Below, one piece after another: positions 43,285-51,764 of a stretch of 64,000 nucleotides of DNA. The notes beneath the pieces were generated by a model. The model ran no database searches. It was not told the origin of the DNA and worked only from the letters and a program-made list of their open reading frames with translations. The DNA is from Streptomyces atratus (GTDB lineage: Bacteria; Actinomycetota; Actinomycetes; Streptomycetales; Streptomycetaceae), in the NCBI RefSeq assembly GCF_900119365.1, contig NZ_FPJO01000012.1, forward strand, positions 1 to 64,000, given 5' to 3'. The translations under genes and the position numbers were made by a program. The first letter of the stretch is position 1, and every line of letters starts with the position of its first letter.

Positions 43285-43308
43285 ATTTACTAGGACGTCC
43301 TAGTAAAT
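43285..43308. promoter_or_regulatory. 24-bp perfect palindrome before icmA, candidate operator and -10
   Basis: Bases 43285-43308 are perfectly self-complementary, with the core ACTAGGACGTCCTAGT. It ends 8 bp before the icmA ATG. No ribosome site lies between, and TAAATT (43304-43309) fits a -10 box placed 7 nt before the ATG, so icmA may be leaderless and the palindrome would then block its promoter. The TetR gene after icmA is a candidate ligand-responsive regulator. Confidence 0.7.
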
Positions 43309-43316
43309 TCGATGGT

Positions 43317-45017
43317 ATGGACGCTGACGCGATCGAGGAAGGCCGCCGCCGCTGGCAGGCCCGTTACGACAAGGCCCGCAAGCGTGACGCGGACTTCACC
43401 ACACTCTCCGGGGATCCCGTGGAGCCCGCGTACGGCCCCCGCCCCGGGGACACGTACGAGGGATTCGAGCGGATCGGCTGGCCCGGCGAGTACCCCTTCA
43501 CCCGGGGGCTCTACCCCACCGGCTACCGCGGCCGGACCTGGACCATCCGCCAGTTCGCCGGCTTCGGCAACGCCGAGCAGACCAACGAGCGCTACAAGAT
43601 GATCCTCGCCGCTGGCGGCGGCGGGCTCAGTGTCGCCTTCGACATGCCGACGCTGATGGGCCGCGACTCCGACGACCCCCGTTCGCTCGGCGAGGTCGGG
43701 CACTGCGGCGTGGCCATCGACTCCGCCGCCGACATGGAGGTCCTCTTCAAGGACATCCCGCTCGGCGATGTCACGACGTCCATGACGATCAGCGGCCCGG
43801 CCGTGCCCGTCTTCTGCATGTACCTGGTTGCCGCCGAGCGCCAGGGCGTCGACCCGGGCGTGCTCAACGGCACGCTCCAGACCGACATCTTCAAGGAGTA
43901 CATCGCGCAGAAGGAGTGGCTCTTCCAGCCCGAGCCCCATCTGCGCCTCATCGGCGACCTGATGGAGCACTGCGCCCGCGACATCCCCGCCTACAAGCCG
44001 CTCTCCGTCTCCGGCTACCACATCCGTGAAGCCGGGGCGACGGCCGCGCAGGAGCTCGCGTACACCCTCGCCGACGGCTTCGGCTACGTGGAGCTCGGCC
44101 TCTCCCGCGGTCTGGACGTCGACACCTTCGCGCCCGGTCTCTCCTTCTTCTTCGACGCGCACCTCGACTTCTTCGAGGAGATCGCCAAGTTCCGCGCGGC
44201 CCGCCGGATCTGGGCCCGCTGGATGAAGGAGACCTACGGCGCCAAGACCGACAAGGCGCAGTGGCTCCGATTCCACACCCAGACCGCCGGTGTCTCGCTC
44301 ACCGCCCAGCAGCCGTACAACAACGTCGTACGCACCGCGGTCGAGGCGCTCTCCGCGGTCCTCGGCGGCACCAACTCGCTGCACACCAACGCCCTCGACG
44401 AGACCCTCGCGCTCCCCTCCGAGCAGGCCGCCGAGATCGCGCTGCGCACCCAGCAGGTGCTGATGGAGGAGACCGGCGTCGCCAACGTGGCCGACCCGCT
44501 GGGCGGTTCCTGGTACGTCGAGCAGCTCACCGACCGGATCGAGGCCGACGCCGAGAAGATCTTCGATCAGATCAAGGAGCGCGGCACCCGGGCCCACCCG
44601 GACGGGCAGCACCCCATCGGGCCCATCACCTCCGGCATCCTGCGCGGCATCGAGGACGGCTGGTTCACCGGCGAGATCGCCGAGTCCGCCTTCCGCTACC
44701 AGCAGGCGCTGGAGAAGGGCGACAAGAGGGTCGTCGGCGTCAACGTCCACCACGGCTCGGTCACCGGCGACCTGGAGATCCTGCGGGTCAGCCACGAGGT
44801 CGAGCGCGAGCAGGTCCGGGTGCTCGGAGACCGCAAGGACGCCCGGGACGACGCCCGGGTGAAGTCGGCGCTGGACGCGATGCTGGCCGCCGCCCGCGAC
44901 GGCTCCAACATGATCGCGCCGATGCTCGACGCGGTGCGGGCCGAGGCGACCCTCGGTGAGATCTGCGGCGTCCTGCGCGAGGAGTGGGGCACCTACACGG
45001 AGCCGCCCGGCTTCTGA
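43317..45017 (+). CDS. icmA: Isobutyryl-CoA mutase, large (substrate-binding) subunit
   Basis: Adenosylcobalamin-dependent interconversion of isobutyryl-CoA and n-butyryl-CoA, feeding valine catabolism and polyketide precursors. The 566-residue length equals that reported for S. cinnamonensis IcmA; full methylmalonyl-CoA mutase subunits are about 700 residues because they carry the B12-binding domain, which is absent here. The substrate-discriminating residues are those of isobutyryl-CoA mutase: Phe80 in TIRQFAGF (Tyr in methylmalonyl-CoA mutase) and Gln198 in EYIAQKE (Arg there). It needs a separate B12-binding subunit, IcmB, not in this window. The TIM barrel motif LSVAFDMPTLMGRDSDD and QPYNNVVRTAVEALSAVLGG are intact. 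Many databases would call it methylmalonyl-CoA mutase. Confidence 0.95.
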   Translation: MDADAIEEGRRRWQARYDKARKRDADFTTLSGDPVEPAYGPRPGDTYEGFERIGWPGEYPFTRGLYPTGYRGRTWTIRQFAGFGNAEQTNERYKMILAAGGGGLSVAFDMPTLMGRDSDDPRSLGEVGHCGVAIDSAADMEVLFKDIPLGDVTTSMTISGPAVPVFCMYLVAAERQGVDPGVLNGTLQTDIFKEYIAQKEWLFQPEPHLRLIGDLMEHCARDIPAYKPLSVSGYHIREAGATAAQELAYTLADGFGYVELGLSRGLDVDTFAPGLSFFFDAHLDFFEEIAKFRAARRIWARWMKETYGAKTDKAQWLRFHTQTAGVSLTAQQPYNNVVRTAVEALSAVLGGTNSLHTNALDETLALPSEQAAEIALRTQQVLMEETGVANVADPLGGSWYVEQLTDRIEADAEKIFDQIKERGTRAHPDGQHPIGPITSGILRGIEDGWFTGEIAESAFRYQQALEKGDKRVVGVNVHHGSVTGDLEILRVSHEVEREQVRVLGDRKDARDDARVKSALDAMLAAARDGSNMIAPMLDAVRAEATLGEICGVLREEWGTYTEPPGF

Positions 45018-45026
45018 CGGAAGGTC

Positions 45027-45656
45027 CTACGAGGAGGCCGCCGCCTCCAGCCCCGCGAGCAGCAGTGCGGTGAAGCGCCGGGCCCAGTCGGCATCGATGG
45101 GCTCGGCGCTCACCAGTGCCCGGTGCACGACCGCGCCGGCGATCACGTCGAAGATCAGGTCGGCGGTCGCCGACGCCGCCTCCTCATCCTCCTCGACGGG
45201 CAACTCCCCCCGTTCCTGGGCCCGTTGACGGCCCTGGAGCACCAGCCGCTTCTGCCGGTCCACGATCGAGTCGCGGATCCGGGTGCGCAGCGCCTCGTCG
45301 CGCGTCGACTCCGCGACCACCGCCATCAGCGCCGTACGGGTCTCCGGCCGTTCCAGCAGCGCGGCGAACTGCAGCACCACCGCCTGAACATCGGCCGACA
45401 GGCTGCCCAGATCGGGCATCTCCAGCTCGTCGAAGAGGACCGCGACGGCGTCCACGACCAGCTCGTTCTTGCCCGCCCACCGCCGGTACAGGGTCGTCTT
45501 GGCCACCCCGGCCCGCGTCGCCACATCGCCCATCGTCAGCTTCGACCAGCCGAGGTCGACCAGGGAGGCCCTGGTCGCCTCCAGGATCGCTTCATCGGCC
45601 GCGGCGCTGCGCGGGCGTCCCGTTCGAAGGGGTTTGGGGTGGCTGCGGCTCAGCAT
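45027..45656 (-). CDS. TetR-family transcriptional regulator
   Basis: 209 residues from the ATG at 45656. The DNA-binding domain is TGRPRSAAADEAILEATRAS and LTMGDVATRAGVAKTTLYRR, followed by WAGKNELV. The C-terminal ligand domain is of the TetR_C_16-like type (AALLERPETRTALMAVVAES). It is convergent with icmA, 9 bp from its stop. It could act on the palindrome before icmA, but this is only proximity. Confidence 0.88.
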   Translation of the reverse strand: MLSRSHPKPLRTGRPRSAAADEAILEATRASLVDLGWSKLTMGDVATRAGVAKTTLYRRWAGKNELVVDAVAVLFDELEMPDLGSLSADVQAVVLQFAALLERPETRTALMAVVAESTRDEALRTRIRDSIVDRQKRLVLQGRQRAQERGELPVEEDEEAASATADLIFDVIAGAVVHRALVSAEPIDADWARRFTALLLAGLEAAASS

Positions 45657-45973
45657 GCCGCGACCATACCGGTCAGTAAGTAGAACGGGCCGGTCTCGAT
45701 CGCCGTGAGACAGATCACCGAACGCACCTGTGCGCGAGGGGTACCGGGCAGTTACGCTACGGGGCGTAGCGTAAGGACGACGGCCGTGCCGTCGTGACGC
45801 CGCAACCGATTGACAGCCACAGGCACCGGGTGGGGACCCGGCGCCGGAACGGGTCTTTCAGGGGCCCTCGGGCCGTGTCTGTCCGTGCACCTCGCACTCC
45901 GGCGGGGGTGGCGGACGGGCGCGGTTTCCGTATCGCTTTCCGGATCGGCGCACCAAGGGGGGAGGATGTACGT

Positions 45974-46951
45974 ATGCAGCCTAGGAACATGTCCATGAGC
46001 GGCGTCGTCGACCTCGCCGCGGTGAAGGCGGCCGGCGAGGCCAAGGTGAAGGCGGAGCAGGCCCGTGCCGAGGCCGCCCGGCAGGGTGGCGGCGGTGCCG
46101 TACCGCCCTCCGCCCTGGTGATCGATGTCGATGAGGCGGGCTTCGAGAACGAGGTCCTCCAGCGTTCCGCCGAGGTCCCGGTCGTCATCGACTTCTGGGC
46201 CGAGTGGTGCGAGCCGTGCAAGCAGCTGGGTCCGCTCCTGGAGCGCCTGGCCCTGGAGTACAAGGGCCGCTTCGTGCTGGCCAAGGTCGATGTCGACGCC
46301 AACCAGATGCTGATGCAGCAGTTCGGCATCCAGGGAATCCCGGCGGTCTTCGCCGTCGTCGCCGGGCAGGCCCTCCCGCTCTTCCAGGGCGCGGCTCCCG
46401 AGGCCCAGATCCGGCAGACGCTGGACCAGCTGATCCAGGTCGGCGAGGAGCGGTTCGGGCTCACCGGGATCGTGGTCGACCAGGACGCCGCCGCCGAGGC
46501 CGCCGACCAGGCTCCGGCCGAGGCGCCCGCGGGGCCGTACGACGCCCTGCTCGAAGCCGCCGTACAGGCCCTGGACGCCGACGACTTCGCCGGTGCCGTC
46601 CAGGCGTACAAGAACGTCCTGTCCGACGACCCGGCCAACACGGAGGCCAAGCTCGGCCTCGCCCAGGCCGAACTCCTCTCCCGCGTCAAGGACATGGACG
46701 CGCAGCGGGTCCGTGAGGACGCCGCCGCGAACCCGGCCGATGTCACCGCGCAGCTCGCCGCCGCCGATCTGGATCTGGTCGGCGGTCATGTCGAGGACGC
46801 CTTCGGCCGGCTCGTCGAGACGGTGCGGCGCAACTTCGGTGACGACCGGGACACCGCGCGGGTGCGGCTGCTGGAGCTGTTCGAGGTGATCGGCCCCGAC
46901 GATCCACGGGTCGGCGCCGCGCGTGCGGCGCTGGCGCGGGTCTTGTTCTGA
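45974..46951 (+). CDS. Thioredoxin-domain co-chaperone, CnoX/YbbN-like
   Basis: 325 residues, ATG at 45974 behind GGGGGGAGGATG. A thioredoxin domain (about 55-165) has the active site WCEPCK and the cis-Pro loop GIQGIPAVFAV. The C-terminal part holds TPR repeats (DALLEAAVQALDADDFAGAV ... NTEAKLGLAQAELLSRVKDM). In E. coli CnoX protects proteins from oxidative aggregation and hands them to GroEL/DnaK. Unlike CnoX (SxxC), it keeps both cysteines, so oxidoreductase activity is possible. It is ended by a strong intrinsic terminator. Confidence 0.9.
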   Translation: MQPRNMSMSGVVDLAAVKAAGEAKVKAEQARAEAARQGGGGAVPPSALVIDVDEAGFENEVLQRSAEVPVVIDFWAEWCEPCKQLGPLLERLALEYKGRFVLAKVDVDANQMLMQQFGIQGIPAVFAVVAGQALPLFQGAAPEAQIRQTLDQLIQVGEERFGLTGIVVDQDAAAEAADQAPAEAPAGPYDALLEAAVQALDADDFAGAVQAYKNVLSDDPANTEAKLGLAQAELLSRVKDMDAQRVREDAAANPADVTAQLAAADLDLVGGHVEDAFGRLVETVRRNFGDDRDTARVRLLELFEVIGPDDPRVGAARAALARVLF

Positions 46952-46960
46952 TGTGACAAG

Positions 46961-46996
46961 CGGCCGCGGTGCCCTTCGGGGGACCGCGGCCGTTTT
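46961..46996 (+). terminator. Intrinsic terminator with T-tract
   Basis: CGGCCGCGGT (46961-46970) pairs with ACCGCGGCCG (46983-46992); the stem continues CCC/GGG around a TTCG-type loop and is followed by TTTT. It is one of the few with a U-tract in the window. Confidence 0.9.
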
Positions 46997-47550
46997 CGCG
47001 ATCGGGCGATAAGAGACGCCTCTGCTTTACCAAATCTTGATAAAGCGAGGGCCTGTTACTCGCAGTAAATCGCGCACTGGGATCTGTCCGTATTGACGAC
47101 CCGATCCTCCCTTTCGTCCTTCGGTCCGGCACCACCCTGTGTGGCCGGGCGGTACCAGCCGGTCGCGCATCGGTTATCGGGCCGTTACTAGCGAGTAACG
47201 AACCCCCTTGTGCCACGGGCGGGAATGCACCACGATCGGCCACGCTCGGTCCAATAACGCCAGCCCGGCTGCCAGTCGGTGCGGCGGCCCCGTTGGGTCC
47301 CCACCGAGTGGGCCGGCGCAGTGGCGCCGGTTCCGGACAGGGGGGTTCCTGTCGTCCGGCAGGGCCTGTCCGAACAGGTCGCGCGCTTGCGTGGCCAGTG
47401 GTTGTCGCTCGGGGGTGATCGCCGGTGATTCGGACGCGGTTCATGCCTCCGTGCGCAGGCGCTCTCCTTGCCGAGGACGTAGCACTTCTCCCATCCCAGG
47501 ACGGGCCCAGGCCCGGACCGGAGATGTACGTCCGAGAAGGAGGAAAAAAT
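46997..47550. other. Non-coding stretch before the DUF6230 operon
   Basis: About 550 bp with no convincing gene. It contains two related inverted repeats (47055-47068 and 47183-47200, described separately), a TTTA/TAAA-flanked AT-rich patch near 47025-47045, and a Pro/Arg-rich frame without coding character. It should contain the promoter and possibly a long leader of the DUF6230 operon. I saw no riboswitch. Confidence 0.6.
47055..47200. promoter_or_regulatory. Pair of GTTACT/AGTAA inverted repeats
   Basis: GTTACT-CGC-AGTAAA at 47055-47069 and CGTTACT-AGCG-AGTAACG at 47183-47200 are the same half-sites in inverted orientation, 128 bp apart. Their common form TTACT-N3/4-AGTAA resembles operators of TetR-type regulators in actinobacteria. 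They lie 350-500 bp before the DUF6230 gene. The regulator is unknown. Confidence 0.5.
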
Positions 47551-48204
47551 ATGAGTTCCCAGGTTCGTGGCGGCACCAGATGGAAGCGTTTCGCTCTCGT
47601 CATGGTGCCGAGCGTCGTCGCGACCGCGGCGGTGGGTGTCGGTCTCGCGCAGGGTGCCCTCGCGGCGTCCTTCAGCGTGTCCGGCCAGAGCTTCAAGGTG
47701 CGTACGGACAGTCTCGTCGGCCACAACTTCGTGCAGTACGGCTCGGTGGCCACCGGTAAGAGCCTTGAGGGCGAGGACGAGGCTCACGCTGTTGCCGTGT
47801 CGGGCTTCAGCGATGCCACGATCACCAACATGTGCCAGTCGGTGGTCACTCCGAACCTTCCGTTCGGCCTCGGCAATGTCACGCTGCAGCTGCACGCGGG
47901 TACTGACCCGAACAAGCCGGTCGAGGCGACCAATCTGTACCTGGATATCGCCGAGCTCGACGCGGACGCCGAGTTCACGAACATCGACATCGGTGTTGCC
48001 GCCGGTTCCCTCAAGAACCCGAACAACCCTGAGTCGATCGGCATCCAGCCGAAGACCCGGGCGAACCCGAACGGCTTCGCGCAGCGCGCCGAGGTGGCGA
48101 AGCTGACCGGCGTGAAGCAGACGGCGTGGGCGACCACCGCAGGCACCTTCAAGCTCAGCGACCTGAGCCTGCGGCTGAAGTCGGGCGTCAAGGAGTGCTA
48201 CTAA
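47551..48204 (+). CDS. DUF6230 secreted/anchored protein
   Basis: 217 residues, ATG at 47551 with an excellent AGAAGGAGG site. After a basic N-terminus comes a hydrophobic signal or anchor (VMVPSVVATAAVGVGLAQGALA) that probably exports the rest. The mature domain has GHNFVQYGSVATGKSLEGED, a CQSVVTPNLPFGLGNVTLQL segment, and a C-terminal Cys (KECY) that could pair with the first. I recall it as DUF6230, a Streptomyces-wide family of unknown role, always beside DUF6114. It heads a three-gene operon. Confidence 0.88.
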   Translation: MSSQVRGGTRWKRFALVMVPSVVATAAVGVGLAQGALAASFSVSGQSFKVRTDSLVGHNFVQYGSVATGKSLEGEDEAHAVAVSGFSDATITNMCQSVVTPNLPFGLGNVTLQLHAGTDPNKPVEATNLYLDIAELDADAEFTNIDIGVAAGSLKNPNNPESIGIQPKTRANPNGFAQRAEVAKLTGVKQTAWATTAGTFKLSDLSLRLKSGVKECY

Positions 48205-48299
48205 GCGCTCGACCGGGCGGCCGGGGTGCCCTCAACGGGCCTCCGGCTGCCCACCCTTTCTCTTCTCACAGCAGTACCGGTTCCAGGGAGCTGTTTTCC

Positions 48300-48875
48300 A
48301 TGAGCCCCGAGTCCACAGGGCAGAACGAGCACTACCTCCGCGTCTTCTGGCGGGGATTCCGCACCTGGCGGGGTAACCGGCCCTTCTGGGCGGGCCTGTT
48401 CACCATGGTGGGTGGTCTGCCCATCGCGTACTTCCCGTACGCCAACATGCACCTCGGCAACGTCACGCTGGCGATGTCCACGACCGCCGGTGCCGGTTCC
48501 CTGATCATCGGGATCCTGCTCGTCACGCTGGGCCTCACCATGTGGTTCCACCACATCGTGAGGGTGTTCGCCGGAGTCGCCGCGATCCTGCTGGCGCTGA
48601 TCTCGATACCGGTCGCCAACATCGGCGGATTCCTGGTCGGCTTCCTGTTCGCCCTGCTGGGCGGAGCGCTCTCCGTCTCCTGGGCCCCGGGCGAACCGGC
48701 GCCCGGGCCCGAGCTCGTGCCGGCCGGCGTGGCGGGGGCGAAGTCCGGGGAGACCGGCCCCGGGACGCAGGGGTCCGGACCTGAGTTCCACAGCACGGCA
48801 GCGGTGCCCCAGCAGCAGCCGGAGCAGTACGACACGACAGTTGAGGTCGACGGCGGGAGGCATCGTGCGGGGTGA
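48300..48875 (+). CDS. DUF6114 membrane protein
   Basis: 191 residues, ATG at 48300, 95 bp after the DUF6230 gene. Four transmembrane helices (about 28-45, 55-75, 80-100 and 103-125) with RTWRGNRPFWAGLFTMVGGL before the first and GPLIAYFPYA-like loops, and a Pro/Gln-rich cytoplasmic or external C-terminus. The family is unknown in function but strictly paired with DUF6230. The stop overlaps the start of the next gene. Confidence 0.88.
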   Translation: MSPESTGQNEHYLRVFWRGFRTWRGNRPFWAGLFTMVGGLPIAYFPYANMHLGNVTLAMSTTAGAGSLIIGILLVTLGLTMWFHHIVRVFAGVAAILLALISIPVANIGGFLVGFLFALLGGALSVSWAPGEPAPGPELVPAGVAGAKSGETGPGTQGSGPEFHSTAAVPQQQPEQYDTTVEVDGGRHRAG

Positions 48876-50151
48876 CGAGACGGAGCTGAACTCGGCCGGG
48901 GAGGGCCCCGGTACGAGAAGCGGACCGCGCCACGCGGCTCCCAGGAAGTCGTTGCTGACGAAGCTGCACATTCCCGCGGGCAAGGCGTTCGCGCTCGCCG
49001 CGATGCCGACGGCCGTCTTCGTGGGCATGGGGCTCACCCCCAAGCTCGCGCTGGCCGACGACAGTTCGGACATCCCCTTCGCGCCCGGCCCCTGTGTGAC
49101 CCGCTCCGACGAGCCGAGCGAGGAGCCCTCGCCGTCCGTGTCGAAGTCGCCGAGCCCGTCCCCGTCCGCCACCGACTCCGGTGACAAGGGCGACGCGGCG
49201 ACCCCGAAGCCCTCGGCGACCCCGTCCGCGAGCGACAAGGCCGAGCCGCAGACGAAGGCCGCCGCGGCCGAGGCCCCCGCTGCCACGCCGAGTGCCTCGC
49301 CCACTCCCACGGAGACGAGGAACCCGCTCGACCCGCTGGGCGTCGGCGACGCGCTCAGGGACCTCTTCGACGGACCGGACAAGGAGACGGCGAGCCCGTC
49401 CCCGAGCGCGAGCACCGCGACCCCGAAGCCGTCGGCAACCGACACCGCCGAGAAGCCCGCCGAGAAGCCCGCCGAGAAGCCCGCCGAGAAGCCCGTCGAG
49501 AAGGCCACCGACGCGGCGAAGGAGACGGCCGACAAGACCGCCTCCGCGATCCGCGAGGCCGCGGGCAAGGCCGGCAAGACGGTCGAGGAGCTCGACGACA
49601 GCGTCAAGGGGCTCGACGCCAAGAAGGACGAGGACATCCCGGACGGCGCCAAGGAGCGCTTCCCGTGTCCGACCGCCGACCCGAAGGCGCTCGCCGCGGC
49701 CGATCTGGAGACGGGCATCCCGCTGCTCCCGAACGACCCGTGGATCCTGGAGAGCTCGATGCTCACCCTCAACGGGCTCGACTACAAGGGCATCGTCGAG
49801 GTGAAGACGTACGACGGCACCGTCAAGAAGGCGCTGAAGTTCACCGCGAGCTCCATCGACATCGACAACCTCCACCAGAAGACCGTCGGTCCGGCCGGTA
49901 CGACGGCCCATGTCGAGGCGCGGAAGGGCTCCAAGTCCACCATCCGCAACGGCACGGTGACGATGTACACGGAGGAGCTGAAGGGCAACCTCTTCGGTCT
50001 CATCCCGGTGACGTTCAGCCCGGAGACACCGCCTCCGCTCAACGTCCCCTTCGCCTTCTTCACCAAGGTCAAGGTGACCCAGGCCGGCCAGTTCGGCGGG
50101 ACGCTCAAGGTCCCCGGGCTGCACAACTACTTCACCGGCGGCAACAGGTAG
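48865..50151 (+). CDS. Secreted protein with AEKP repeats, third gene of the DUF6230 operon
   Basis: 428 residues from the GTG at 48865 (GGGAGG just upstream), overlapping the DUF6114 gene by 11 bp. An N-terminal basic region and a hydrophobic segment (FALAAMPTAVFVGMGLTPKLALA) form a signal peptide or anchor. Residues 70-220 are low complexity: SPSPSPSATDS, PKPSATPSAS and four AEKP units at about residues 196-211, ending in a variant. The C-terminal half (about 255-428) is a folded domain: ETGIPLLPNDPWILESSMLT, KGIVEVKTYDGTVKKALKFT and PLNVPFAFFTKVKV. I know no function. It probably works at the cell surface with the two upstream proteins. Confidence 0.8.
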   Translation: MRGDETELNSAGEGPGTRSGPRHAAPRKSLLTKLHIPAGKAFALAAMPTAVFVGMGLTPKLALADDSSDIPFAPGPCVTRSDEPSEEPSPSVSKSPSPSPSATDSGDKGDAATPKPSATPSASDKAEPQTKAAAAEAPAATPSASPTPTETRNPLDPLGVGDALRDLFDGPDKETASPSPSASTATPKPSATDTAEKPAEKPAEKPAEKPVEKATDAAKETADKTASAIREAAGKAGKTVEELDDSVKGLDAKKDEDIPDGAKERFPCPTADPKALAAADLETGIPLLPNDPWILESSMLTLNGLDYKGIVEVKTYDGTVKKALKFTASSIDIDNLHQKTVGPAGTTAHVEARKGSKSTIRNGTVTMYTEELKGNLFGLIPVTFSPETPPPLNVPFAFFTKVKVTQAGQFGGTLKVPGLHNYFTGGNR

Positions 50152-50211
50152 GGTCTTTCGTTTGGATCAGGCCGGACCCCGCGAGCCCGGCATGATCCAA
50201 GCGAGAGGCTC
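50151..50211. repeat. Decayed, shortened copy of the 160-bp inverted-repeat element
   Basis: The left arm (50151-50175) matches the arm of the element at 43070 except for one base near its end (GGGTC for GGGCC); the right arm (about 50186-50211) keeps only CATGATCCAAGCGAGAGGCT and has diverged. The interior is deleted. It sits immediately after a stop codon and may still act as a terminator. Confidence 0.7.
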
Positions 50212-50259
50212 TGGAGCCTGTCCGGGGGCCCACAGTCGTGCTCACAGGTGCCGGACGCG

Positions 50260-51690
50260 TCAGTCGCGTGCGCCGCCGCCGACGTGGTGCACCCGGACCA
50301 TGTTGGTCGTGCCCGGGATGCCGGGGGGCGAGCCGGCCGTGATGACCATGGTGTCGCCCTCGTTGTAGCGGCCCAGCTTCAGCAGCTCGCCGTCGACCAG
50401 GTCGACCATCGCGTCCGTGTTGTCCACGTGCGGCACGACGTGGGCCTCGACGCCCCAGCTCAGCGCGAGCTGGTTGCGGGTGGACTCGTCCGTGGTGAAC
50501 GCCAGGATGGGCTGCGCCGCGCGGTAGCGGGAGAGCCGGCGGGCGGTGTCACCGGACTTGGTGAAGGCGACCAGCGCCCTGCCGTTCAGGAAGTCCGCGA
50601 TCTCGCAGGCCGCGCGGGCCACCGAACCGCCCTGGGTGCGCGGCTTCTTGCCCGGCACCAGCGGCTGCAGGCCCTTGGAGAGCAGCTCCTCCTCGGCGGC
50701 GACGACGATCTTCGACATCGTCTTGACCGTCTCGATCGGGTACGCGCCCACGCTGGACTCGGCCGACAGCATGACCGCGTCCGCGCCGTCCAGGATCGCG
50801 TTGGCGACGTCGGACGCCTCGGCGCGCGTCGGCCGCGAGTTGGTGATCATCGACTCCATCATCTGGGTCGCGACGATCACCGGCTTGGCGTTCCGCCGGC
50901 AGAGCTCCACCAGGCGCTTCTGCACCATCGGGACCTTCTCCAGGGGGTACTCGACGGCCAGGTCGCCACGGGCGACCATCACACCGTCGAACGCCATGAC
51001 GACGCCCTCCATGTGCTCGACGGCCTGCGGCTTCTCGACCTTGGCGATGACGGGGACCCGGCGGCCCTCCTCGTCCATCACCTTGTGGACGTCCTTGATG
51101 TCGTTGGCGTCCCGCACGAAGGAGAGCGCCACCAGGTCGCAGCCCATCCGCAGGGCGAACCGCAGGTCGTCGACGTCCTTCTCGGACAGGGCCGGGACGT
51201 TGACCGCCGCGCCGGGCAGGTTGATGCCCTTGTGGTCGGAGATGACACCGCCCTCGATGACGATGGTCTTCACCCGGGGGCCCTCGACCGCGACGACCTT
51301 CAGTTCGACGTTGCCGTCGTTGATCAGGATCGGGTCGCCCTTGGTGACGTCGCCGGGCAGGCCCTTGTAGGTCGTACCGCAGACCGACTTGTCACCGGGG
51401 ACGTCCTCCGCGGTGATCGTGAACTCGTCCCCGCGGACCAGCTCGACCGGGCCCTCGGCGAACTTGGCCAGGCGGATCTTCGGGCCCTGGAGGTCGGCGA
51501 GCACGCCGATCGCGCGGCCGGTCTCGGCGGCGGCCTTGCGGACCCGGTCGTAACGACTCTGGTGCTCCTCGTGGCTGCCGTGACTGAAGTTGAAACGGGC
51601 CACGCTCATGCCGGCCTCGATCAGAGCGACGAGCTGCTCGTGGGAGTCGACGGCGGGACCGAGTGTGCAGACGATTTTGGAACGGCGCAT
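50260..51690 (-). CDS. pyk: Pyruvate kinase
   Basis: Converts phosphoenolpyruvate and ADP to pyruvate and ATP. The 476-residue protein has MRRSKIVCTLGPAVDSHEQL, SVARFNFSHGSHEEH, the catalytic VIAKVEKPQAVEH (catalytic Lys), ARGDLAVEYPLEKVP and the substrate loop MMESMITNSRPTRAEASDVA. The C-terminal domain has FTKSGDTARRLSRYRAAQPI. The ATG at 51690 gives the canonical start. It is transcribed in the same direction as ackA and pta upstream, with 74 bp to ackA, suggesting a common unit of acetate and pyruvate metabolism. Confidence 0.97.
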   Translation of the reverse strand: MRRSKIVCTLGPAVDSHEQLVALIEAGMSVARFNFSHGSHEEHQSRYDRVRKAAAETGRAIGVLADLQGPKIRLAKFAEGPVELVRGDEFTITAEDVPGDKSVCGTTYKGLPGDVTKGDPILINDGNVELKVVAVEGPRVKTIVIEGGVISDHKGINLPGAAVNVPALSEKDVDDLRFALRMGCDLVALSFVRDANDIKDVHKVMDEEGRRVPVIAKVEKPQAVEHMEGVVMAFDGVMVARGDLAVEYPLEKVPMVQKRLVELCRRNAKPVIVATQMMESMITNSRPTRAEASDVANAILDGADAVMLSAESSVGAYPIETVKTMSKIVVAAEEELLSKGLQPLVPGKKPRTQGGSVARAACEIADFLNGRALVAFTKSGDTARRLSRYRAAQPILAFTTDESTRNQLALSWGVEAHVVPHVDNTDAMVDLVDGELLKLGRYNEGDTMVITAGSPPGIPGTTNMVRVHHVGGGARD

Positions 51691-51764
51691 GCGGCGGATC
51701 CTATCGGTTTGTTTCGCTACGGAATATTCCGTCTGGTGGAAGGTACAAAGGGGCGCGGGGGTGC

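Noticed and set aside
43317..45017. Label as methylmalonyl-CoA mutase
   Set aside because: Phe80, Gln198 and the missing B12 domain point to isobutyryl-CoA mutase large subunit.
49453..49500. AEKP tandem codon repeats as a CRISPR-like array
   Set aside because: They are 12-bp coding repeats inside a low-complexity linker, without spacers.
48201..49772. 523-residue Ser-rich frame antisense to the DUF6114 operon
   Set aside because: Low-complexity complement of the Pro/Ser-rich secreted protein; no ribosome site.
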